Source: Drosophila pseudoobscura (lineage: Eukaryota; Arthropoda; Insecta; Diptera; Drosophilidae). From it: a stretch of 64,000 bases of DNA. The notes below the pieces were generated by a model, which searched no databases, was not told where the DNA came from, and worked only from the letters and a program-made list of their open reading frames with translations. Location of the stretch: NCBI RefSeq assembly GCF_009870125.1, contig NC_046680.1, positions 5,642,001-5,706,000 of the forward strand. Reading direction: 5' to 3'. The translations under genes were made by a program, and so were the position numbers. Below, piece by piece: positions 52,255-61,163 of the stretch (position 1 is the first letter of the stretch; each line of letters opens with the position of its first letter).

Positions 52255-52440
52255 CTATTTCGCTACTTGTTTTTTGTTTGACTTATTTCGCTAAAACCTC
52301 TTTTTACGCAAAATCCAATAAAAGCAAGTGTTTACAATAAGCCAGTTAAGTAGAAAATTGATTCATCAATGGGCTAAAATTATGTGAGCACGGCTAAATG
52401 TTCTATATAGCTAGTAATATTCAACGGAAGAAAGAAAACG
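52255..52440 (-). repeat. Dispersed repeat, copy 4
   Basis: The block order is preserved (TTTCGCTAAAACC, AATCCAATAAAAGCAAG, GTAGAAAATTGATTCATC, ATTCAACGGAAGA). It ends about 100 bases before the dolichol kinase start codon, so it may lie in that promoter or leader. Confidence 0.75.
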
Positions 52441-52545
52441 AGGAATATGTATTATAGAACTTGAAGAAAACGTCCAAGAAAAAACAAACATTTGGCACTT
52501 AGAAGCTGTATGCTTTAAGCTGAGAAACAAATAAAACAAGCGACA

Positions 52546-54277
52546 ATGCGACGCTCAATCAGCGAAACAGAACATTCCGAATCGGACCTGTCCTCCGGCG
52601 CCACAACGGAGAGCAATTCCAGCGATTACGAGCAGGAGGATAGACACCACAGCAGCAGGGTCCACGACTCCACCACCGCCAAGCGAGACAATGTCATGCT
52701 GCCCAGGTGAGTCAAGCCTCTTCCGGGTGCAAAGTTCCCAGTTGATTAATCTTATCTTATCACCAATCCACTGGACGAACAGGCCCTGGGCGTCGAGTGG
52801 CGGTTGGATGTGCTTTCTGATGCCGCTGGCCTTGGCCTCACGCTTTCTAAACGCTCCGCCCTGCAATGAGCAGGTCCATCTCCATCTGATGTTGACGGTG
52901 ACAGCCGCTGGCATGTGCGTGGAGACACTCTGCTTCTTCGTGTACTTCTTTGCGGACACAAGCATACTGGCCAAATGCATCATCAGCCTACTGCCGGGAA
53001 CATTCACCGCACTTGGTTTCGGCTTCTGCCTGGGCACCTCCTGGTTGTTTGCTGTGGTCGCGGGGTTCCTGATGATAGCTGGCTACCAGCACTTTTACGT
53101 CTGCATGATGCGTGGCTTCTCACGGTGCTTCACCTACGGCGAGGCCTCCATTCTATTCCAAGGTCTTATGCTGTTCGTGATAAGCGCCACTTACCGGCTC
53201 TACGAACTGTGCTCCGCGGACGCGGATGCCAAGACCTTTAGTGATTTTCACCGACTTAATCTTATAATGCTGGTGGGTTTGGGTGATCATTCTGCCACAT
53301 CTAATTCTTTCTAATCAGAATCAGAGCCCACTCTTTCACAGAATGCTTTGATGTGGCTGCTCATTCTCTGCGTGCTGGTGATCGCAGTTCCACGGCTGCG
53401 TGGGCCTATTCCTTTCTACCTGTTGCTGGGCCTCCTCGTAGTGGCAGTCACCAGTGCCCCCGTCACCAGTCCTGTGCCAATTGTGGCTCTGCTACAGTTC
53501 ATCTTCAGGGACCCTAAGCGACTGCAAATCATCGGCTTCTACCTGGTACTCGTTCTATTGACCGGCGCCACCGTCACCTGGCAACTGCGGCACACCGTTC
53601 AAGCCAACACCCGAGTCCGTAAGATATTCCACCTGTTGATAGTGCTTGTCTTCGTTCCAGGAGTGCTCTTTCAGTGCACTCTACTGTACTTAGCCACGGG
53701 CATAGCGCTGGCGGCATTTGTGGTCCTGGAGCTGATGCGACTGCTAGAGATACCTCCATTTTCGGACAGGCTGACCGATGCTTTCCACTCCTTCCGGGAT
53801 GAAAAGGACGCTGGGGTTCTGGCGCTGACCCCGTTCTGCCTGCTTATTGGATGCTCCATGCCCCTATGGCTGACTCCTTGCCCCTGCTCCGGAAAAGATA
53901 CTTTGATCCTGCTCTCGGGCATCCTGGCAGTGGGCGTGGGCGACACCGCGGCCAGTGTGGTGGGCTCCAAGATGGGACGCAACATGTGGGGAAGTGAGTA
54001 GTGATAGGAGAACACTCCCATTGAACTGCTGACTAATATAACGTTTTCAACTCTTGCAGATTCCTCACGTTCCCTGGAAGGCACTATCGCCTTCGTGATG
54101 TCCATCCTTCTGTCCGTCTGGCTGCTGGAGGCGACCGGTCTGCTGGCCATGACACAGGCCAAGTGGTTCGCAACCATTTTCGCAGCCATCAACTCAGCCC
54201 TGGTGGAGGCCTTCACCGACCAGGTGGACAATCTGGTGCTGCCCCTAGTCTTTTATATACTCGTTGGCCTGGCCTGA
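52546..54277 (+). CDS. Dolk: Dolichol kinase
   Basis: Four exons, 52546-52706, 52783-53272, 53342-53993 and 54060-54277, join in phase into 506 residues, close to other eukaryotic dolichol kinases. The enzyme phosphorylates dolichol with CTP in the ER membrane, making the dolichyl phosphate carrier for N-glycosylation, GPI anchors and O-mannosylation. About 53 polar N-terminal residues are followed by a dozen or more membrane spans. The conserved CTP-binding signature is clear: GVGDTAASVVGSKMGRNMWG (about 415-434), then NSSRSLEGT after the last intron, and the end motif TDQVDNLVLPL. The last codons look frameshifted: one extra base near 54276 would continue the chain as LILISL before a TGA (54293-54295). 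The melanogaster orthologue is CG8311 by memory. Confidence 0.93.
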
Positions 54278-54540
54278 TTCTGATCTCCTTGTGAGTGCAT
54301 ACACATATACATGCATATTGACCAACACTAATTATTGGACTGTACTTTTATTTACGGTCCATAGGATCTATAACAAATTATGTAGGTATCAATGCATCAT
54401 ATATGTATACTTACATACATACATACGTGTATTTACAAACATAGTTTCTGCACATAGGCACAAATATAGATTATTTCTGCTGATGTACAAAATTTTGAAA
54501 TTGTATAATGTATTCCTGAACTTGTTGTATCACATTTCGA

Positions 54541-54858
54541 ATGGGACTGATCTTCCCCGAGAATCGTTCCACTTTTGGGGATTTAGCGGCTACACGTTTT
54601 GCGCACGTTCTACACTTAACTTACGACTTAAAACATATTAAGGTATGGTATTCATTCAGCTCCTGCTTCTGCCTTAGGACCTGGACCCGGGAGCAGGGCA
54701 AGACACCTAGACTGGAAAATGAACGACATGCTGGACTGCATTTAAAGGAACATTATGACAAGAACAAAACACTGGTTGCGGCCATCCAATGCGTACGAAC
54801 TCCACCCGACTACGTCTGGGAGCTCTGTCCATTGTACCCATCGGTGGCCCTGTCTTAA
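54541..54858 (+). CDS. Hypothetical 105-residue reading frame between Dolk and Cdk4
   Basis: An ATG-initiated frame (MGLIFPENRSTFGDLAATRF...) runs unbroken for 318 bases and ends [17 protein letters not shown]. Its last four bases (54855-54858) overlap the stop codon of Cdk4 on the other strand. The second half uses balanced, coding-like codons and a hydrophilic, charged sequence (LENERHAGLHLKEHYDK). It could be a small gene, the last exon of something spliced from upstream, or chance in shared 3' UTR sequence. I recognise no family. A potential 35-base intron (54643-54677) would be too short and would break the frame. Confidence 0.3.
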   Translation: MGLIFPENRSTFGDLAATRFAHVLHLTYDLKHIKVWYSFSSCFCLRTWTREQGKTPRLENERHAGLHLKEHYDKNKTLVAAIQCVRTPPDYVWELCPLYPSVALS

Positions 54859-57800
54859 AGAGGCTCCTGCGTGAAGTAATCGTGCTGTAGGCAAACCAGG
54901 GCCGAGGGGCGCATGTTTATGTCGTACGACAGCATTTGCTGGATGAAGTACATGGAGGAGGGCATTGATTAGTAAGTTTATCCAGACGGAGAGAGCAACA
55001 CACAAACGTACATTCAACAGGTCATCGGAGAACTCGCACAGGTTGGGACAAAAGTCACGTGGCCGCTTGGGAAGGCGGTGAGGGAAATGCTCCCGTGCCA
55101 CAGAGATGGTTTTGGGCCATTGCTGATCTGTGGGTCGGCCCGTCAGCCTACAGGGAAGAGATGGCAACAACAGAGATTTAGCTATATACATTACACACAT
55201 ATTTTATTCGATACATACTCGAATATACGATCCAGCTGGTTCTTCTCTGATGTGCCCGGGAACAGAGCCTTCCGGTTGAACATCTCAAAGATTATGCAGG
55301 CGGCACTCCAGAGATCCACGGAACTGTTGTAGGGCTGGATAAGAAGTACCTCGGGAGCGCGATACCACAGCGTAACAACCACTGATGTCAGCTTCATTTC
55401 GGAGTTGTACGTTTTGGCCAGACCAAAATCGGCGATCTTCAGATGGCCCTGAGCGGAAACTAGCAGATTCTGCGGTTTCAGATCGCGGTGGATGATGCGA
55501 TGCGAGTGCAGAAAGTCCACGCCGGTCAGGAGCTCCCGCGACAGACGCTGCCAGATGGGATCGTTTAGTTCCACAGTTTGACTAATGAGGTATTATGCGT
55601 AATCACCTGGATTGTGATGGGGGACATGCCCGATTTGGGCAGGCGTTCGATGAGGTCAGACAAATCCTGCTCCAGGTGCTCAAAGACCAGGAGAATCATT
55701 AGTTGTCCGTCGCGCTCCAGAAACTGGCATACTTCGAACAGTCTGCAATAAGAGGGGAAATCAGAAATGGACTTTTTATATACATACATATGTATGTGAT
55801 GTGCATGCTCTGAAAGCGAGAGAATATCGTGATAAATATCTGCGTTACAGACCTTAGACCGACGCTGTTATAAAATGACGCTAGTATTGCGCCAGTGGCC
55901 ATACTGCGGCCAATTCTTGGACTACAAAAAACACTCCAAACAAACACATGCGCACTTTTACGATATTGCGATCAAGAGAGAGAGAAAGACACACAGAGGT
56001 TGAGTGAACACTTTAGGGTGTTTAAGAGCGCCAACAATACTAACATATGTATGTTAGACAACAGTTTTCGTCTCTTTATTTTGCTCGTTACAATTTTTCA
56101 TATTACACATTACTTTTTTTCTTAATTTAACAAACATTTGAAATCTTTTTGTAGAAATATTTTGTTTTACGAAAATGTTAATAAAAATTCTTCAACTTGA
56201 ATTTTTGCCTCAACCTGTCTTGTTTCTCATTTCTGGCTGCTCATACCAACCAACACGTTTGATATCAAACAACAGAGCTCACTCTCCGGATCGTTTTATT
56301 TATACCGTATCTGAGCGAATGAGCACAAACCAATTGTACGACAGATATCTAACGTTGAGTGTGAGAGATTAAACATTCACTCTCTTCCACAACGTTATCA
56401 ACAGAAGAGAGTCGCGCCGTTACAGTCGGCGCCACACTGCTTGACAGGCAGATATACGGGGAGAGAGGAGGGGGAACAACATTGTTGTAGCTTGGCTCTT
56501 TCTCTCTCTCTGTGTGCGCACTCCATACCCTTCCTTAACACCCCCTACAGCATTGAATGCATTCAGCAACCGAGACGAATTTCATGGCTGCTACCTGCGT
56601 TGAGGCAAAGGAAAAGTGCTAGATAAACAGTGATCGACACGACCCGCCCACCGCACACAATACGCGCTGACATTGTGGCTAGCCGTAATCAGCTGCTCCG
56701 GTTGGCCCCTGCAAAAATTAGCTGCCGAATAGTTGGTGCCCCATCCCCAATGGCTGTGATAACGGTCGCCATACTCACTTGACAATGTTGGCGTGATCGC
56801 TCGCATTGAGCTGCTTCAGCAGGGAGATCTCCCGCAACGTGGACATCGGTACTCCGTTCTCATTGAGGGCGATGCGGATCTTTTTCAGGGCCACAATATT
56901 GCCCGTAACTGTGTCCCGGGCCCTGTAGACAGTCCCATAGGCGCCTGCAAGAGTGAAATTCGCAAATTTAGAACCGAGTGTGATTTAAATGGAAATGTTA
57001 AATGTTAATCAAACAAAAGCAAATGCAAAAGCAAAAACAAAGGCAACGTCAAGGCCAGATAAGAACAAGTGAAATTACCGAATTTCGCATGGATGGGAGA
57101 AAGAGAGAGTGACTAGTCAGCTGTGTTGATAAGCAAGTAGAAAAAAGAACCGGCTGATTCGCGATAAACCCACCAACACGTCCCATTTCGATTGCCTTTA
57201 GAGGTTGGAATATGACGAAAGCAGGTAGCGGAGGTACCAGCAAAGAGAAAGATATAGGATCTATCGATTGGAATGCCAAAGAAAATACACGACTTTGTCG
57301 CCGGAAATTTATCACCCCAGACAGAGGCATGCGTGGGACAAGGCAGAAGTTATTTTCGTTGCCACCAGACGTATCAGATATTCCGCAGAGACAGCCAGAG
57401 AAAGAGTATATAGACAGAGGGAAAGAGAGAGAGAGAGAGAGAGAGGGGATAAGAGAGTGTGCTGTCCACTGTGCTGCCGAAAGAATTAAGCACAAAGCGA
57501 ATAAATTCACGGAGAGCTCGCCCACACAATAGTGGCCAGGCAACTGAACTTCACCCCACCCCATATAAATACACCTTGGGTCAAGCACCAAGGCCAAGGC
57601 AAGCTCCAAAAAACAGTTAATTTTCGACTTCGCGTTCAACTTATTTCGACTATTGGACTCGTTTTCGCCGGCTGCCGACGGCTTCTTTCCTAACTTCGTA
57701 AACAAAAAAAAAATAATAAAAAAGATTAGCAACATTTTGCAAAAATCAAAACAACAACTAAACCGAAAGGTTGGAGAGCGAAAGCGAATGGGAAGAAGAG

Positions 57801-58492
57801 GCAATAATTGAATGCGAAAAACTTGTATGCATGTACTTATAGTACTGACCAAAAGGCCTACAGACAAAAAACCAGTAACCAGTAACAATATCCATCATTA
57901 ACATTAACCAAGCTTCAGCGACGGCTCGGTGACGTAATTGATTGAAGTTTATGTACCGAAAAAATTCAAAAATGCTGCGTGAAATGTGTGTGTCAGCCCC
58001 TTGCCCGAATCGATCTGAGATCAATGAGATCGGCACGGTATAGATTTACAGACCAGACCAGGAACCACGTGACTCTGTAACTGAACCTGAAAAGTATGCA
58101 AGGAAATGAGATCTTCCCCTGAAGATTCTCAATAAAGGTTATTACTAGACTCTATTATTATTATTATTTCCCCTGTGCTGCGATTTTCCAAGAAAAATTA
58201 GTCACGATTCAAAAAAGTTTGTCAATAGCTAAACGATTGAGTCAACAGCACACAACGAATGATCTAATAACTTATAAAATGTGTATTCATAGGGAAACCA
58301 TATCGAAAATACTTAGAAAAACCCAACAAACCCTCACCTAGTAAAGCCAACAACAATACCTTTAACCCGACCTATCCCAACGATCTGTAGCAGCTCCTAC
58401 GTACCTGTTCCAATGATGTTGAGTTCTTCGTAGTCCTCAAAGTTTCTTCCATTGGACATCTTCTGACGCTTGTGTTGAGGCGATTGTGACAT
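54855..58492 (-). CDS. Cdk4: Cyclin-dependent kinase 4 (Cdk4/6)
   Basis: Six coding exons on the minus strand, 58492-58405, 56944-56779, 55742-55607, 55547-55219, 55147-55012 and 54938-54855, give 312 residues. It is the D-type-cyclin-dependent kinase that promotes growth and G1 progression. The Gly loop GTGAYGTV starts at 28, the catalytic Lys is about 50, the cyclin-contact helix is PMSTLRE (62-68, the PISTVRE equivalent), HRDLKPQN carries Asp152, DFG is 170-172, and the T-loop is [15 protein letters not shown] with Thr184 as the probable CAK site. It starts [24 protein letters not shown]; a second in-frame Met at 12 is possible. The intron 55548-55606 is only 59 bases and has an unusual GTGATT donor. 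It is transcribed toward Dolk. Confidence 0.96.
56945..58404 (-). other. Cdk4: First intron of Cdk4
   Basis: 1.46 kb with GA-rich and A-rich stretches. A 279-codon minus-strand open frame within it (57049-57888) is repetitive and hydrophobic without a start or splice context, so it is read as non-coding. Confidence 0.6.
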
Positions 58493-60202
58493 GTGTATAT
58501 TCTTATGTTTGATTTGGCTTGTTAGTTGGGATATTATATTACAATGGGATTACGCAGGGACGAGAACTTTTACCGATACATAAAGGGCTGGACATGAGCA
58601 TGTGCCTGCACTATTGAGAAATTAAATTAAATTAAACACTGATAAGAATATCCATCACCGTCGATGGTTTGATAGAATCCTCGGCCGCGTCCTTGATATC
58701 CGCGTGTGCGTACCAAAGCGAAACGGTGGAGGGAAAGAAAAATAGAGCGTCTGCTCTACTGATAACCTAACCAAACTTGCGATAAAGCTACGTGTGACAG
58801 GTGTTAATAGGCCCGAAATACTCGGCCTCGCCGAGCAGACTGCCTCCTCCGTTCTGGCGCTGCTAAGGTCATTGAACCTTTGTGCCGGCTAATGTTAATG
58901 TTTTCCGTTTTATTGCTTGTATTTTATGCTCAGACGATCGAGAGAGAGCGGCTTTGCTTAGCTTTAGTTATGATTAATTCATGTTACTGTTGCTTGCTCT
59001 TCCAATTCTTCGTCTTCCCTGCTGATCCGTCTCTCTCTCTCTCTCTCTCTCCCTTTCTTGCCTCTCTTTTGCCGTTTATCCTGTTACTTTTACTCCACAA
59101 GCCAAAAGTGAGCGAAAGAGAGACAGAGTGTGCAAACTAGTTAATGTTGCTGCTTTTGCTTTTGCGCAAAACCGACATTTTTCCCCCATTTGTCAATTAA
59201 TTCTAATCGCGGGACGGAAAAAAACAACAGCAATGCAGAAGCAACAAAAACACAACAAAAGCTGCAAAGGCAACAAAACAGAAGCAAAAACAGGGCAAAG
59301 AGGCAGAGGTAAAGCAAATGCTAAGAGCGCAGACACTGGCAACGACGCTGCTCATGTACTGTAATTTATGCGCATGGAAATGCGCAGATCGCGGACGCGA
59401 TGAAGGAATCTTAGTCAATAAATTGTTAAACAGTTAATTTTGTAATACAAATACGCCGCACCCCGCACGCGAGCACTACACGCACGAAATGGAACTTTTC
59501 TCCTCCCGCATCATGAATTCGTTTCTTTTTGGTTATTCCGCAGCTAACAATTTTCGGTGTCGCGTTTATTTCAATGCCAATGTTTTTATATATGTGTGTG
59601 TGTAAGATATTAGTTAAATATTTAAAAAAAAAAAGTGTTTTTATTTGTCAAGAGACCAACTCGACTCACACACACACACACACGAACCCGATCGCACTCT
59701 AAAACAGACGTGATCTCTACACACAGGCACACACAACACACTTAAATGAATATAAAAAATTTTGTTGAACAAAATTTGTTCGTTCCGTCCGGAAACAATT
59801 TTGAATTTACTTTTTTAATCAGCAAGCAACCGCGATGCGGGGGCCTAGGTTGGGCCATGCAGCAGTTTAATTAAGTTTCTTAAAACAAAGATTTAACAAT
59901 ATTTGTAAGATCACGGCAGCGAGGAAGTCGAATCGAGTCGTTTGGTTTGGTTGCAAATGCTCACGCAAGAAAATGGCACTCAAAGCTGGTCCGTTTACGA
60001 TATTGCTAACATAGCTTTCTCTTGAGCCTTTTAGCGCAACAGCACTGTTAAAGATATTCGAAACTGCGCGCTCTTCGAAATCGGTGGGGGAGGAATTAAA
60101 GCGAATACCACCCACACGCAAAACCGACGGCTATATAAATTTAGAATTTATTTTAAATTAATAAAATGAAAAACACAATCAATGTTAGTGGTTAATTCTA
60201 GA
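58493..60202. other. Upstream region of Cdk4 and 3' side of the UQCC4-like gene
   Basis: 1.7 kb with no supported gene. It includes a TC repeat (59031-59051), a CA run (59670-59683) and A/CAACA-rich leader-like DNA (59215-59300) that may be a non-coding Cdk4 first exon. No TATA box or DRE was recognised. Confidence 0.45.
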
Positions 60203-60733
60203 CTATAGGGCGGCTAATTTTGCATCCAATTCTTTCATATCGACGCCTATTTCGATGAGACGTTTCTCCTGCTCTTTGGTGTCCAGCCCGTGTTCCTTAT
60301 TGTATCTGTAGTTGACTGTCAGCTGCACCTCCTCCATGTCGCTTACATGGTCGTACAGATTTCCCCCCAGCCGTTCATCAATGTCACTTTCCTCGCGAAG
60401 GCAGCAGAAATACAAGAGAAATACGGCCAAGCTGGCTGAGATCACGTAGGGCTGGTACCAGAGGGATTCATCATCACCCCCACTTCGAGTGTCCCGTGCT
60501 CGCCAAGTGGCCGCCTGACTGCCAAAGAACTGTATCGGCTCATTGCTGATCTGTCCCTCCTCCGGCTTCTTGTTTCCGTCGGCCAAGTTCTGGGCATAAA
60601 AACGCGGAGAGCCATAGGAAGCCGTGAACAGCTGCCTGAAGAAAAAATCGACAACTAATCTGAATTCTTTATGGTTGATAAAATATTGGTTTACTCACCT
60701 TGCAAGTCTTGTTTTTGTTAACAAACGCAGCAT
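60203..60733 (-). CDS. UQCC4/CCSMST1-like complex III assembly factor
   Basis: Two exons, 60733-60699 and 60635-60203, encode 155 residues. The start MLRLLTKTRLAR is basic and free of acidic residues, a mitochondrial targeting presequence. A PIQFFGSQAATWRA segment (about 45-58) is followed by one span (about 75-91) that runs straight into LREESDID. This arrangement, P-I-x-F-x-x-S then a span and LREES, is the one I recall from vertebrate UQCC4 (CCSMST1, C16orf91), an inner-membrane factor for cytochrome bc1 assembly. The C-terminal ~55 residues are charged, perhaps coiled coil, and longer than in the mammalian protein. It is divergent from Rs1, with 430 bases between start codons. Confidence 0.7.
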
Positions 60734-60837
60734 TTTATTTTCTCAAATTTTAAAAATTTTCTTTCAATCCAAAAATTTCATAACAAATGGTAAACAGCTG
60801 AGCGCCAGGGCAGTAGGAACGAAGACTGACTTCAGTC

Positions 60838-61008
60838 TTATTTGTTTGACCTTTTTCGCTAAAGCCCTTTTTAGACACAATCTAATAAAAGTGATACAAA
60901 AATAAACCGGTCAAGTAGAAAATTGATTAATTAATCGGATAAAATTATGTGGGCATGGCTAAATATTCTATATAGCTGAGAATATTTCACGGAAGATCAA
61001 AAACGAAT
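60838..61008 (-). repeat. Dispersed repeat, copy 5, in a divergent promoter
   Basis: Very close to copy 1 at 51209: TTATTTGTTTGACCTTTTTCGCTAAA, CAATAAAAG variant, GTCAAGTAGAAAATTGAT and ATAAAATTATGTGGGCAT in the same order and orientation, about 9.6 kb away. It sits between the UQCC4-like gene and Rs1. Confidence 0.85.
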
Positions 61009-61072
61009 ATGTTAAATATATCTGGAGTTCGTCAGTATATTTACGGTTTATTTTGAAAATGAGACGGTATAT

Positions 61073-61100
61073 TTCGGTATATTTCTGAGGGTCATACTGG
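61073..61100 (+). promoter_or_regulatory. Rs1: Core promoter motifs of Rs1 (Ohler motifs 6 and 1)
   Basis: TTCGGTATATTT (motif 6) at 61073-61084, preceded by another GGTATATTT, and GGGTCATACTGG (one change from motif 1, YGGTCACACTR) at 61089-61100. They lie 60-90 bases before the Rs1 ATG, the normal arrangement for a fly housekeeping promoter, implying transcription from about 61095. Confidence 0.65.
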
Positions 61101-61163
61101 TTGTGAATTATAAACACGCGGTTCTGAAATTTTTCAGAATTTTAAAATTTTTTTTGGTGCAAA

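Larger units (their letters stand above)
49979..52545. other. Repeat-rich intergenic junction between zipper and dolichol kinase
   Basis: 2.6 kb of AT-rich DNA with no intact recognised gene. Four copies of a ~170-bp repeat lie between 51209 and 52440, and a 22-base tandem duplication (TTTGTGCATGGA...AGCAACA, minus strand) lies at about 51770-51815. The dolichol kinase promoter must lie in the last few hundred bases but shows no clear core motif. Confidence 0.55.

Noticed and set aside
57049-57888. 279-codon frame inside the first Cdk4 intron
   Set aside because: Phe/Leu/Ser-rich product of GA and A-rich intron DNA; no homology recognised and no start or splice context.
59867-60121. 84-codon minus-strand frame upstream of Cdk4
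   Set aside because: Opens with TTG, not ATG, and shows no recognisable protein features; left as intergenic DNA.
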